NCBI RefSeq assembly: GCF_014397245.1
Contig: NZ_JACLHY010000019.1
Coordinates: 41,158 to 105,157, forward strand
DNA: 64,000 nt
Direction of reading: 5' to 3'
Source: Arenibacter arenosicollis
GTDB lineage: Bacteria; Bacteroidota; Bacteroidia; Flavobacteriales; Flavobacteriaceae
Shown: one piece after another, positions 36,259 to 46,412 of the stretch
How the letters are laid out: each line of letters opens with the position of its first letter
Position numbering within the stretch: position 1 is the first letter of the stretch
Program-made: the position numbers and the translations under genes
The notes under the pieces: model-generated
Told to the model about the DNA's origin: nothing
Database searches by the model: none
The model's input: only the letters and a program-made list of their open reading frames with translations

Positions 36259-37422
36259 ATGGTCGAATTAGAGAATATAATCGTTAAGTTTCTAAATCAA
36301 GAAGCAAATTATTCGGAGTTGGAAAAATTGGAAGATTTTCTTAAGAATGAAGGGGGCAAACAAGTCTTTAATAGTTATGTTAAAACACAATACCTAAGTA
36401 CACTTTCCATGACAGAATACGATGTTAATAAGGCCAAGGAGACCATTAAAACTAGGTTGAAAAAGAGTAAACAGACAAGAAGGGTATATCTATATAGGAA
36501 AATGGCCCTTGCAGCTTCGGTTATATTTACGTTTGGCATGGCCTTTTACCTGTTCTATAATAGCGGCCAAGTAGAAACGCCTGAACCTGAAAAACAACCT
36601 AATTTAATTGTAGTTGGCACCGATAAGGCCATACTTACCCTTGAAAACGGAGATGAGGTGGCGCTGGAAAAAGGAAAAAAATATCAAACAGGAAAAGTAA
36701 GTAGTAACGGGGAGGAATTGGTATATGCTGATAAAGGACAAAGCGAGGTTGGTGATAAAGTACCTCTTTACAATTATTTGACCATCCCAAGAGGCGGCCA
36801 ATTTTTTGTAAAATTATCGGATGGTACGGAGGTATGGTTAAATTCAGAAACTAAATTGAAATATCCTGTAAAATTCACGGATGGCATTAGTCGTCAGGTA
36901 GAACTTATATATGGTGAGGCTTATTTTAAGGTTTCGCCAAGTACCGTAAACAAAGGCGCTGCCTTTCAAGTCCTTACTAAATCCCAAGAGATCGATGTTT
37001 TGGGTACGGAATTTAACCTTAAGGCCTATAATAATGACCCGGTTATGGCTACCACTTTGGTTGTAGGGAAAGTTAAAATAAAAAAAGGAGAAGTTACTGA
37101 AACCCTAATGCCCAACCAACAGGCTACAATTAGCCATGAAAGCGATAAAATAGATATTGAGGAAATTGATGTGTCCCAGGAAATATCATGGGTAAAAGGT
37201 TTGTTTTCCTTTAATGAAAAACCACTGGTGGAAATAATGACAGTCCTTTCAAGATGGTATGATACCGAGGTTATTTTTGAGAATGCCAAACAAAAGAATT
37301 TTGTTTTTACGGGAATATTGGAAAGAACCAAAGCGGTGGAAGATATTCTTAAACTTATTGAGGCCACAAGTGAGGGCCAGTTAAAATTTGAAATTAACGA
37401 TAAAACAATTAATATCAATTAA
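36259..37422 (+). CDS. FecR-type anti-sigma factor, locus 2
   Basis: 387 aa. Cytoplasmic N-terminal part, one transmembrane helix (MALAASVIFTFGMAFYLFY, about 80-98) and a periplasmic FecR domain (DGTEVWLNSETKLKYPVKF, ELIYGEAYFKV, DVLGTEFNLKAY). It pairs with the divergent ECF sigma factor and with the STN domain of the SusC protein whose gene starts 91 nt downstream. Confidence 0.9.
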   Translation: MVELENIIVKFLNQEANYSELEKLEDFLKNEGGKQVFNSYVKTQYLSTLSMTEYDVNKAKETIKTRLKKSKQTRRVYLYRKMALAASVIFTFGMAFYLFYNSGQVETPEPEKQPNLIVVGTDKAILTLENGDEVALEKGKKYQTGKVSSNGEELVYADKGQSEVGDKVPLYNYLTIPRGGQFFVKLSDGTEVWLNSETKLKYPVKFTDGISRQVELIYGEAYFKVSPSTVNKGAAFQVLTKSQEIDVLGTEFNLKAYNNDPVMATTLVVGKVKIKKGEVTETLMPNQQATISHESDKIDIEEIDVSQEISWVKGLFSFNEKPLVEIMTVLSRWYDTEVIFENAKQKNFVFTGILERTKAVEDILKLIEATSEGQLKFEINDKTININ

Positions 37423-37513
37423 GAAAAAAGGAAAAGGCCAGCACCTTCCACAGCAATAGCCTTTTTCCCAGTAGATCAATTAAAACAATGTTTAACTAAA
37501 CCATTACAAATTT

Positions 37514-40500
37514 ATGAAAATTAAATTAATCAACCGACCACCTTGCCCAATGGGCAAAGTTTTCTTACATCTCATTATGAAATCCATAATTTTTCTATTT
37601 TGTTCGATTTCATTAGCACTAAACCCTATCAATGGGACAGGCCAAAATGCAGAGATTATTGTCGATTCAGATGTGACCTTGAACGTTAAACAGGTCTTTC
37701 GGCTAATCAACAAGCAGACCGATTATAAGTTTATCTATCGACACGACCTCCTAAAAGCGGCTCCAAATATTCAACTCAAGAAGGGAGTGATTAAGGCAGG
37801 GGATTTATTGGATAAAGCACTGTCGCCTTTAAGTTTTACTTACAACTTCACAGATGGCTCCACTATTGTAGTGAAAAAAAGTTCAGCGTATACATCTGAA
37901 AATAGTTCAGTTGAGATCTTGGATAAGAAACTGCAATTTCAAGTGAGTGGTACCATAACAGATAATGAAGGTATGCCCTTACCAGGAGCCAACATTGTTG
38001 AAAAAGGGACCAACAATGGGGTTACAGCTGATTTCGATGGAAAATTTTCCATGGAAATAACAAACCAAAATGCTATTCTAGTTGTTTCCTATATTGGCTT
38101 TGCAACTAAAGAAGTTCCAATTAGTGGGCAGACGAATATTGTGGTTAATATGGACGAAGATGCCGCAGGTTTGGAAGAAGTGGTTGTAGTTGGCTATGGT
38201 ACGCAAAAAAAAGAAAACCTTACGGGTTCTGTAGCTACGGTAAGTTCCGACGAACTTATCAAAAGACCGGCATCCAATGTCGAGAATTTACTTCAGGGTA
38301 GAGTTCCTGGCCTTCAAGTTTCTTCTTCTTCTGGTAAACCTGGGGATGAAGGAAATACTTTGCGTATTAGGGGAATAGGTACATTTAGTGGAGCAGGAAG
38401 TAATCCATTGGTGTTGATAAATGGCATAAGTGGTGATATGACCAACCTTGACCCTAATGACATCGAATCGGTTTCTGTATTAAAGGATGCTGCATCAAGC
38501 GCCATTTATGGTGCCCGAGCCGCAAATGGGGTTATCCTTATAACCACTAAGCAAGGAAAGGCCGGCGGCCTTGTCATTGATTATCACGGAAATGTTCAGG
38601 CACAGAGTGCTAGCAGATTGCCAGAATTGTTATATAATTCCGCCGACTATATGCAATATTGGAACGAAGCTAGAGCAAGGAATGGTCAAGCCCCGCATTT
38701 TACCCAAGCGGAAATAGATGGCTTTAGGAACAATCCTAACGATCCGGTGAATTATCCCAATTTTAATTGGATCGACCATACTTTTAATACAGCCATAGCG
38801 CATAACCAGTCCTTCCGTATAAGTGGTGGAAATGAAAACACGGTTTTCAGTGCTTCCCTTGGTTATCTTGACCAACCTGGTATTACCAGTAATTACGAAT
38901 ATCAAAAATTCAACGGACGAGTTACCGTCGATTCAAGATTAAATGACTGGATTAAGATCGGTGGTGATATACAGTTTGTCAACAAGGAAATAACCAGAAG
39001 TAACTGGGACAATAATGTAGATTATCAAATTCTTGCCATATATGGCGCGGCACCTAATTATACACCTACGATGACTTTACCGGATGGAAGTACGGGATAT
39101 GTCGCCCGATATAGTTCCGATATTGCTGAATGGACAGTAAGAAACCCTGACGCTCAAGATGCCAGTGGTCTGATGACGGAGACGCGGTACAATGTTTTGC
39201 CTCAATTTTATAGTGAGATTAATCTAACCAAAGATTTGACTTGGAATTCCAAATATGCCCTAACTATTGACAATAATCAGTATAAGAACCATGAGCATGC
39301 GGTTGACAACTATTACTTTAAAGATGGTTCATATGCACATAATAATGCTACTTGGCGGCTAGGGGTAGAAGATAGATGGACGACTAGCAAGTTGACTACA
39401 TTTTATTCGACCTTGAATTATACCAAGTCCTTAAAAGATCACAATTTTAGTATCCTGGCAGGATACAATCAAGAAGGATTTAAGGACAGATATCTTAGAG
39501 GTCAGAGAATTAATTTTCCGACCAATGACTTAAAAGAACTAGATGCCGGAGCCTCTAATGGCCAATCTACCGGGGGTGGCGCAACGGAATGGGCGATTCA
39601 ATCATATTTTGGGCGTTTAACTTATGATTATCAGGGCAAATATTTACTTGAGGCCAATGCAAGATATGATGGCACTTCTAGAATTTCACCTGATACACGA
39701 TGGGGATTTTTTCCTTCTATTTCTGCAGGGTGGAGGGTTTCAGAAGAAGCGTTTATGGATAATGTGGATTGGTTGAACAATTTGAAAATAAGGGCTTCTT
39801 GGGGCCAATTGGGTAACCAAAATGTTGGACTTTATCCTTATCAAGAAGTATTATCTACCACTTCGTACCCGTTTATTTCTTCTGAACCTGGCGTAATTCA
39901 GAACCGTATGGTGGATCGGAATCTAAAATGGGAAACAACCACCATGACCGATGTTGGGGTAGATATAAGTGTTCTAAATGGTTTGTTTAGTCTAACTTTC
40001 GACTGGTATGACAAAGTTACGGATGATATCCTTTATCAAATTCCTGTACCTGCAAGTATTGGACTGTCGGCTCCAACAGTGAACTTTGGTAAAATGAAGA
40101 ACACGGGTATAGATCTTATTGTAGGTAGTCAGAAAAAGTTTGGTGATTTCTCGTATAACGCCAGTATTAATTATTCCCGTTACAAAAATGAAGTGCTTGA
40201 AATCTTATCTCCGACGTATGGAAAAACCACCACACAGGTAGGCCTTCCATTTAACTCCCATTATTTGGTGGAATTCGATGGAATATTTCAAAATCAAGCT
40301 GAAATTGATGCAGCTGCCGTTCATCCGTTCAATCCAAAACCGGGAGACCTGAAATTTAAGGATGCAAACGGAGATGGTACGATAAACTCTGACGACAGGG
40401 TCGTGGTAGATGGTGCTCACCCCAAGTACTTTTATGGGGGTACTCTAGACCTTTCTTGGAAAAACTTTGATTTGTCTTTATTTTTCCAGGGGCTTGAAGG

Positions 40501-40906
40501 ATCCAAAGCACATGTCCAGACCTTAGCATGGGGACTTACGCCATACATGCAGGGATCTCCCCCAACTCTTGATTTTGTAAACAATAGATGGACAGGAGAA
40601 GGTTCTACAAATTCTCACCCTGCCATGTTTGTTACAGGATATGGACCTGTCACAGGAACACAGAACACCTACTGGTTATTAGATTCTTCATATCTAAGAT
40701 TGAAGAACTTGTCTATCGGATATAATGTACCCAAAGAAATTTGTAAAACGATTGGTTTACAAGGCCTTAATGTTTATATGTCCGGCGATAATTTAATTAC
40801 CATAACCAAGTGGCCAGGATCTGATCCTGAAAAAGCGAATACGGGTTGGTTTACGGCCTACCCCCAGCTAACAACATACACTATGGGAGTTAAATTGAAA
40901 ATTTAA
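37514..40906 (+). CDS. SusC/RagA-family TonB-linked outer membrane transporter, locus 2
   Basis: 1130 aa. Signal segment (about 22-38), STN domain (about 45-118), CarboxypepD_reg domain (GTITDNEGMPLPGANIVEKG), plug domain (EEVVVVGYGTQKKENLTGSVA) and TonB-dependent barrel to the C-terminal strand. It shares the domain order of the locus 1 protein but is diverged in the barrel, so a different glycan is likely. The SusD partner starts 17 nt downstream. A start at 37514 gives a long leader; a start at the later Met 22 would shorten it to a typical signal peptide. Confidence 0.95.
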   Translation: MKIKLINRPPCPMGKVFLHLIMKSIIFLFCSISLALNPINGTGQNAEIIVDSDVTLNVKQVFRLINKQTDYKFIYRHDLLKAAPNIQLKKGVIKAGDLLDKALSPLSFTYNFTDGSTIVVKKSSAYTSENSSVEILDKKLQFQVSGTITDNEGMPLPGANIVEKGTNNGVTADFDGKFSMEITNQNAILVVSYIGFATKEVPISGQTNIVVNMDEDAAGLEEVVVVGYGTQKKENLTGSVATVSSDELIKRPASNVENLLQGRVPGLQVSSSSGKPGDEGNTLRIRGIGTFSGAGSNPLVLINGISGDMTNLDPNDIESVSVLKDAASSAIYGARAANGVILITTKQGKAGGLVIDYHGNVQAQSASRLPELLYNSADYMQYWNEARARNGQAPHFTQAEIDGFRNNPNDPVNYPNFNWIDHTFNTAIAHNQSFRISGGNENTVFSASLGYLDQPGITSNYEYQKFNGRVTVDSRLNDWIKIGGDIQFVNKEITRSNWDNNVDYQILAIYGAAPNYTPTMTLPDGSTGYVARYSSDIAEWTVRNPDAQDASGLMTETRYNVLPQFYSEINLTKDLTWNSKYALTIDNNQYKNHEHAVDNYYFKDGSYAHNNATWRLGVEDRWTTSKLTTFYSTLNYTKSLKDHNFSILAGYNQEGFKDRYLRGQRINFPTNDLKELDAGASNGQSTGGGATEWAIQSYFGRLTYDYQGKYLLEANARYDGTSRISPDTRWGFFPSISAGWRVSEEAFMDNVDWLNNLKIRASWGQLGNQNVGLYPYQEVLSTTSYPFISSEPGVIQNRMVDRNLKWETTTMTDVGVDISVLNGLFSLTFDWYDKVTDDILYQIPVPASIGLSAPTVNFGKMKNTGIDLIVGSQKKFGDFSYNASINYSRYKNEVLEILSPTYGKTTTQVGLPFNSHYLVEFDGIFQNQAEIDAAAVHPFNPKPGDLKFKDANGDGTINSDDRVVVDGAHPKYFYGGTLDLSWKNFDLSLFFQGLEGSKAHVQTLAWGLTPYMQGSPPTLDFVNNRWTGEGSTNSHPAMFVTGYGPVTGTQNTYWLLDSSYLRLKNLSIGYNVPKEICKTIGLQGLNVYMSGDNLITITKWPGSDPEKANTGWFTAYPQLTTYTMGVKLKI

Positions 40907-40923
40907 TTGTAAAATATAATATT

Positions 40924-42444
40924 ATGAAGATATATATAATTAAGGGCAAAGTTTTAAGTGCGATAATGGTCTTATCAACGCTTTTCACCCTTTCATGTGA
41001 GGAAGATTTTTTGGATAAAAATCCATTGACGGAAATTTCCAGCCCTACATTCTGGAATACGCAGAATGATGCCGATATGGCTTTGGCCGGTTGTTATTCA
41101 AGGTTGAATACAAGTACATTCAATTTTCATAGCATGAGTTTTGATGTTCTTGGAGGGGAGGTTAGCAGGGGCGACGGGAACGCACAAAATATGGCTCTAG
41201 GTCTTATAGAATCTACATCAGGAGGGCTTATTTCATCAGTCTTTACCGATTGTTATAAGGGAATTGCATCATGTAATTATTTTTTGGCCAATATTGATAA
41301 GACCCCTATTTCTGCCAGTACCATAAATACTTATAAGGCAGAGGTGCTGTTCTTAAGGGCTTTGTTTTATTTTACGTTGACCGATTATTATGGAGGGGTT
41401 CCGCTTTATACCGAACCTTTTGAAAACATTGATGAGGCCAAAGTAGCTCAAAGTTCAAAGACGGAGGTAATTAACCAAGTCATTTCTGATTTAGATGTTG
41501 CTATCGCCCAATTGCCCAATACGGATTATAGTAGTTCTGGACATGCCGTAAAGGGTTCTGCGTTGGCGCTTAAATCAAGGGTGTTGCTTTTTCAAGAAGA
41601 TTGGTCGGGGGCTGCAGCTGCAGCTCAGCAGGTAATGACAGATGGAAAATTTAGCCTTTCCAATGACTTTAAAAACATGTTTTTGAAATATGGGCAAGAT
41701 GGCAATCCCGAAATAATGTTTTCGACCAGATATCTTAATCCTGATAATTCCAGTCAACAAGATATTCAAATAGAATGGTGGGGAGCTTGGCATCCTCGCG
41801 CGGAACTTAGGGATGCATTCGAGTGTACAGATGGCCTTCCTATTTCAACATCACCTTTGTACGATCCTAATAACTTTAAATCAAACCGTGATCCCAGGCT
41901 TGAATTTACATTAAAACCCTTTGATGACCCGGCAATAAAGGCATCGGGAGAGGTTGTAGATTATGCCTATAATACACCTTCGTCAACAGGACTTATGCCG
42001 ACCAAGGGAGCTGATGTAGAGGAGCTGCCGGTAGATTATTCCACGAAAAGCGAACAAGATTGGATATTGATTCGGTATGCTGAAGTATTGTTGAATTTCG
42101 CAGAAGCAACAAATGAAATTAGCGGGCCTACAACAGAGGTTTATGATGCGGTCAATGCAGTGCGAGGAAGGCCGGGAATTGATATGCCACCACTCCCTGC
42201 CGGATTGACAAAAGATGAAATGAGAGCCCGAATATGGAATGAGAGAAGGGTCGAATTTGCTTTGGAAGGACTAAGATTTGGAGATATCAAGCGATGGAAA
42301 TTGGCCGAGACCTATCTTAATACCTTGGTTGAACCTGATAGTGGAACACCGCGTGTTTTTAATCCAGCAAAACATTATTTATGGCCATTTCCACAATCTG
42401 AAATGGACGTAAATCCCAATTTGCAACAAAATCCTGGGTATTAA
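40924..42444 (+). CDS. SusD/RagB-family glycan-binding lipoprotein, locus 2
   Basis: 506 aa lipoprotein (FTLSCEEDFLDKNPLTEIS). SusD hallmarks: EDFLDKNPLTEISSPTFW, FLRALFYFTLTDYYGGVPLY, the late IWNERRVEFALEGLRFGDIKRWK and the end HYLWPFPQSEMDVNPNLQQNPGY. It forms the lid of the SusC-type barrel encoded just upstream. A strong terminator begins 8 nt after its stop. Confidence 0.95.
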   Translation: MKIYIIKGKVLSAIMVLSTLFTLSCEEDFLDKNPLTEISSPTFWNTQNDADMALAGCYSRLNTSTFNFHSMSFDVLGGEVSRGDGNAQNMALGLIESTSGGLISSVFTDCYKGIASCNYFLANIDKTPISASTINTYKAEVLFLRALFYFTLTDYYGGVPLYTEPFENIDEAKVAQSSKTEVINQVISDLDVAIAQLPNTDYSSSGHAVKGSALALKSRVLLFQEDWSGAAAAAQQVMTDGKFSLSNDFKNMFLKYGQDGNPEIMFSTRYLNPDNSSQQDIQIEWWGAWHPRAELRDAFECTDGLPISTSPLYDPNNFKSNRDPRLEFTLKPFDDPAIKASGEVVDYAYNTPSSTGLMPTKGADVEELPVDYSTKSEQDWILIRYAEVLLNFAEATNEISGPTTEVYDAVNAVRGRPGIDMPPLPAGLTKDEMRARIWNERRVEFALEGLRFGDIKRWKLAETYLNTLVEPDSGTPRVFNPAKHYLWPFPQSEMDVNPNLQQNPGY

Positions 42445-42451
42445 TAATTGT

Positions 42452-42484
42452 GGTAATGCACTTGAAAGAGTGCATTACCTTTTT
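42452..42484 (+). terminator. Rho-independent terminator after SusD, locus 2
   Basis: GGTAATGCACT (42452-42462) and AGTGCATTACC (42469-42479) form a perfect 11-bp stem with a TGAAAG loop, followed by TTTTT. It separates the sigma-controlled SusCD transcript from the cytochrome/DUF1553 genes that follow. Confidence 0.88.
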
Positions 42485-42626
42485 ATAGTAATTGGGAAAT
42501 TAATTTATGCCCTTGAATACATGGCTATCGTCAGCATACTTAAATTTCTAACGGGTTCCTGTAAATTGGCAAAGCATGGCAGAAGTTAATATTGACTCAA
42601 AATGAGAATTTCAAAATGACTACAAA

Positions 42627-44930
42627 ATGAAGAAAACACTATACCTTGTTTTATTTTGCACTGTTTTAATTTCATGCAAACAAGAAGGTGAATACGCAGC
42701 AATTCCATCAAAAAAAATTCCCGAGTTTGTGGACTATAATTTTGATGTTCGGCCCATACTATCCGATAAATGTTTTACCTGTCATGGGCCAGATGTCAAT
42801 AAGAGAGCCGAAGATTTGAGGTTAGACACTCCTGAAGGTGCCTATAAGGCACTCAAGGACAGGGATAACGAATTTGCCATTGTTCCCAAAAACCTTGAAA
42901 AGTCCGTTCTCTATCAAAAAATCACAGCAAAGGACAGTACCGAGTTAATGCCTCCTTTTGACTCCAATGTAAAATTGTCTTCCTATGAAATCAAAGTTTT
43001 AAAAAAGTGGATCGAGCAAGGGGCAGTCTATGAACCTCATTGGGCCTTTGTGGCAGTTCACAAACCCGAACTTCCCAAATTGAAAAATGCGGATTGGGTA
43101 AATAATGAAATTGATTATTTCGTAATGCAAAAATTGTCGAATATAGGTTTGACCCCCAATGAAGCGGCGGATAAAGAGCGACTGTTAAAGAGAGTTTCCT
43201 TAGATATTACAGGACTGCCCCCAATTCCAGAAATGCAGAAAAAATTTATACAGGATGATGCCAAGGATGCCTATGAGAAAATTGTCGATGAACTATTGGC
43301 TAGCGAACAGTATGGTGAAAAGATGGCAAGCCATTGGTTGGATGTTGCACGATACGCCGATTCCCATGGGTTTCAAAATGACCAATTAAGAACCATGTGG
43401 CCATGGCGGGATTGGGTGATTCATGCGTTTAACCAAAATTACAGCTATGAAAAATTTGTAACCTATCAATTGGCTGGCGATTTGGTTCCACAGAAAAATA
43501 TGGAAACAATTTTGGCCACTGGTTTTAATAGAAACCACAAAATAAATCAGGAAGCTGGCATTATTGAAGAAGAATTTAGGGTTGAAAATGTAACCGATAG
43601 AACCAATACTTTTGGAAAGGCGTTTTTGGGATTGACTTTTGAATGTGCAAAATGTCACGACCATAAATATGATCCCATTTCCCATAAGGATTATTTCAGC
43701 ACATTTGCATTTTTCGATAGAATGCCCCTTAGGCCAAAAGGCATAGGCGAAGTGTTGGCGGAGCCTCCTCTAATAACGATTAGTGACGAGGTTGTCGAGA
43801 AAAAACTTCCTTTCATTAATAAAAAGGAAGTGGAGGATGTTGACGTAATGGTCATTGAAGAAAAGCCGGATATTAGAACTACTCACGTTCTAAATAGGGG
43901 AATATATGATGATGTGGGCGAAGAAGTAACGGCCCGGACACCAGAATCGGTTTTAGCCTTTGATGACAGTGTATATGAGCGCAACCGTTTTGGCTTGTCA
44001 AAGTGGCTGTTCGACCCTAAAAACCCATTGACCAGTAGGGTGTTTGTCAACCGAATGTGGCAAGAGATTTTCGGTGCTGGCATCGTAAGGTCATCCGGCG
44101 ATTTTGGAATGCAAGGCGATTTGCCTACGAATGTCCACTTGTTAAATTGGTTGTCGGCAGATTTCATGGAGAACGGTTGGGACATGAAACGGTTGATTAA
44201 GAAAATTGTCATGTCAGCCACTTACAAACAATCATCGGTCGTAAGCGAAGAAAAACTGGCCATTGATCCGGATAATAAATACCTGTCAAGAATGTCGCGC
44301 TTGCGTTTTAATGCCGAAATGGTACGTGACCATGCTCTGTCCACCAGTGGCTTGTTAAATCCTGAAATCGGTGGACGAAGTGTAAGAGTGTACCAACCGG
44401 ACGGATTGTGGGAAGCAGCCAGCTCAGGAAGGGGAGTTTTGGCCAACTATGTGCAAGATCACGGTAAGGATTTATATCGCAGAGGCATCTATATTTTTAT
44501 TAAGCGTACCACTTTACCTCCGGTACAGCTCACTTTCGATGCCGCTACACGTGATCAGTGCGAGGTGCAAAGACAGTCTACAATGACCCCCTTACAAGCC
44601 TTGATAACGCTAAACGATCCCACTATTTTGGAGTCGGCTCGGGTGCTTTCCGAAAATTTGATGCAGGAGGAAAGTACTGTTGCAGCAAAAATTGAAAAGG
44701 CATTTGGTACAATTGTATGTAGAACTATCAAACCCGAAGAAAAAGAGATGTTGCTGAGCTACTACCATGAACAAGAAGCCGCCTTCTTAAAAGAAACGGA
44801 AATGGCCGCAGCATTTATTGATGTCGGGGAATTTCCGGCCGCCAAAGATAGGGATGTCGTTAAGGTGGCCGCGCTTATGCAAATTATTCACACGATATAT
44901 AACCTGGAGGAAACTATAGTTAAAGGTTGA
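42627..44930 (+). CDS. Planctomycete-type cytochrome c/DUF1549/DUF1553 lipoprotein
   Basis: 767 aa lipoprotein (TVLISCKQEGE, Cys17). An N-terminal c-type cytochrome domain binds heme through CFTCH (Cys49-His53), in the PSD1 style (DVRPILSDKCFTCHGPD). DUF1549 follows from about residue 155, with LASEQYGEKMASHWLDVARY and a second CxxCH in CAKCHDHKYDP (Cys340-His344). DUF1553 fills the C-terminal part (NPLTSRVFVNRMWQEIFG and CEVQRQSTMTPLQALITLND). Such proteins are abundant in Planctomycetes and marine Bacteroidetes beside DUF1501 genes, as here (23-nt gap). Periplasmic oxidation of a glycan-derived compound is plausible but unproven. Confidence 0.88.
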   Translation: MKKTLYLVLFCTVLISCKQEGEYAAIPSKKIPEFVDYNFDVRPILSDKCFTCHGPDVNKRAEDLRLDTPEGAYKALKDRDNEFAIVPKNLEKSVLYQKITAKDSTELMPPFDSNVKLSSYEIKVLKKWIEQGAVYEPHWAFVAVHKPELPKLKNADWVNNEIDYFVMQKLSNIGLTPNEAADKERLLKRVSLDITGLPPIPEMQKKFIQDDAKDAYEKIVDELLASEQYGEKMASHWLDVARYADSHGFQNDQLRTMWPWRDWVIHAFNQNYSYEKFVTYQLAGDLVPQKNMETILATGFNRNHKINQEAGIIEEEFRVENVTDRTNTFGKAFLGLTFECAKCHDHKYDPISHKDYFSTFAFFDRMPLRPKGIGEVLAEPPLITISDEVVEKKLPFINKKEVEDVDVMVIEEKPDIRTTHVLNRGIYDDVGEEVTARTPESVLAFDDSVYERNRFGLSKWLFDPKNPLTSRVFVNRMWQEIFGAGIVRSSGDFGMQGDLPTNVHLLNWLSADFMENGWDMKRLIKKIVMSATYKQSSVVSEEKLAIDPDNKYLSRMSRLRFNAEMVRDHALSTSGLLNPEIGGRSVRVYQPDGLWEAASSGRGVLANYVQDHGKDLYRRGIYIFIKRTTLPPVQLTFDAATRDQCEVQRQSTMTPLQALITLNDPTILESARVLSENLMQEESTVAAKIEKAFGTIVCRTIKPEEKEMLLSYYHEQEAAFLKETEMAAAFIDVGEFPAAKDRDVVKVAALMQIIHTIYNLEETIVKG

Positions 44931-44953
44931 TCAAAACTTAAATAGGAAAACTT

Positions 44954-46408
44954 ATGGAAAAGGAAATTTTTGAACATCACTTGAACGCTAATCGTAGGCA
45001 TTTTTTGGGTAAAATGGCACTGGGCTTTGGTGGCGTGGCTTTGGGGTCCTTATTGATGCCGGATTTGTTATCTGGAAAAGAAGTCGCTGAAGACCAATTG
45101 CCCTTAGGTTTAAAACATTTTGCAGCTAAGGCGAAACGTATTATCCTATTGGTTCAAAATGGCGCTCCATCCCAATTGGAGAGTTTTGATTATAAGCCCA
45201 AATTGAATGATATGTTCGGACAGGACCTTCCTCCCTCCGTAAGAGGAGATCAAAAGTTGACAGGTATGACGGCTGGGCAAAAATCATTTCCCTTGGTAGG
45301 TTCAAAGTTCGGATTTAAACAATATGGTAATTCCGGGACCTGGGTAAGTGATCTGTTCCCGAACATAGCCAAGATTACCGATGATATCTGTGTTATAAAG
45401 AGCATGCATACCGATGCCATCAACCATGACCCCGCACTAACATTTATGCAGACTGGGGCACAGGTAGGCAATAGACCCAGTATAGGCTCTTGGTTCAGCT
45501 ATGGCCTTGGCAGCGAAAATAAAAATTTGCCGGCCTATTGTGTATTGTTGTCAAAAGGAAAAGGCAACGGACAAGGAGTATATTCAAAACTATGGTCCAA
45601 CGGCTTTTTGGATAGTTCGCATCAAGGGGTGCAATTAAGTGCCAGCGAAGACCCAATTTTGTATTTGAACAATCCTAATGGGATGGATAGGAAAACACGC
45701 AGAACCATGTTAGATAATTTGGCTTCCCTGAACCAACTGGGATATGATGAGTTCGGAGATCCAGAAATCCCGGCAAAAATAAAACAGTATGAAATGGCAT
45801 TTCGAATGCAAACGGCCGTTCCCGAGATTACCGACGTGTCCAAAGAACCGGACCATATTAAAAAGATGTATGGCCCGGATTGCATGGTTCCTGGCACCTA
45901 TGCCGCCAACTGTTTGTTAGCTAGAAAGCTGTCGGAATCGGGCGTTCGTTTTGTGCAATTATACCACCAGGGTTGGGACCAGCATTCAAATTTGGTGGGT
46001 GAAATGCAAGGTCAGGCCAAAGATGTAGATATGGCTTCGGCAGCATTGATTACCGATTTAAAACAAAGGGGACTATTAGATGAGACCCTTGTCATTTGGA
46101 GCGGGGAATTTGGTAGAACAAATTACTGCCAAGGAAAATTGACCAAGGATAATTATGGTAGGGATCATCATCCAAGATGCTTCAGTATTTTTGTAGCTGG
46201 TGGCGGTGTAAAAGCGGGGATCTCTTATGGTAAAACCGATGAATTGGGATATAATATTACTGAAAACCCAGTGCACATTCACGATTTACATGCTACTATT
46301 ATGCACTTAATGGGTCTAGATCATGAAAAGATGACCTATAAACATTTAGGGCGAAGGTTCCGCTTGACCGATGTTCATGGCAATGTAGTAAAAGATCTTT
46401 TGGCATAA
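44954..46408 (+). CDS. DUF1501 protein (sulfatase/alkaline-phosphatase-like fold)
   Basis: 484 aa. A Tat-type leader (NRRHFLGKMALGFGGVALG) is followed by a DUF1501 domain with VQNGAPSQLESFDYKP and, near the C-terminus, VIWSGEFGRTNYCQG and GRDHHPRCFSIFVAGGGVK. DUF1501 shares the alkaline-phosphatase superfamily fold with sulfatases but lacks the Cys/Ser formylglycine motif, and its activity is not established. It is transcribed between the DUF1549/DUF1553 protein gene and a membrane cytochrome gene (4-nt gap to the latter). This three-gene set looks like one operon. Confidence 0.88.
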   Translation: MEKEIFEHHLNANRRHFLGKMALGFGGVALGSLLMPDLLSGKEVAEDQLPLGLKHFAAKAKRIILLVQNGAPSQLESFDYKPKLNDMFGQDLPPSVRGDQKLTGMTAGQKSFPLVGSKFGFKQYGNSGTWVSDLFPNIAKITDDICVIKSMHTDAINHDPALTFMQTGAQVGNRPSIGSWFSYGLGSENKNLPAYCVLLSKGKGNGQGVYSKLWSNGFLDSSHQGVQLSASEDPILYLNNPNGMDRKTRRTMLDNLASLNQLGYDEFGDPEIPAKIKQYEMAFRMQTAVPEITDVSKEPDHIKKMYGPDCMVPGTYAANCLLARKLSESGVRFVQLYHQGWDQHSNLVGEMQGQAKDVDMASAALITDLKQRGLLDETLVIWSGEFGRTNYCQGKLTKDNYGRDHHPRCFSIFVAGGGVKAGISYGKTDELGYNITENPVHIHDLHATIMHLMGLDHEKMTYKHLGRRFRLTDVHGNVVKDLLA

Positions 46409-46412
46409 AACT

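Noticed and set aside
20334..42444. Assignment of specific glycan substrates to the two SusCD loci
   Set aside because: No recognised CAZyme other than the alginate-lyase-family protein lies nearby, and that gene is separate and on the opposite strand, so the substrate would be a guess.
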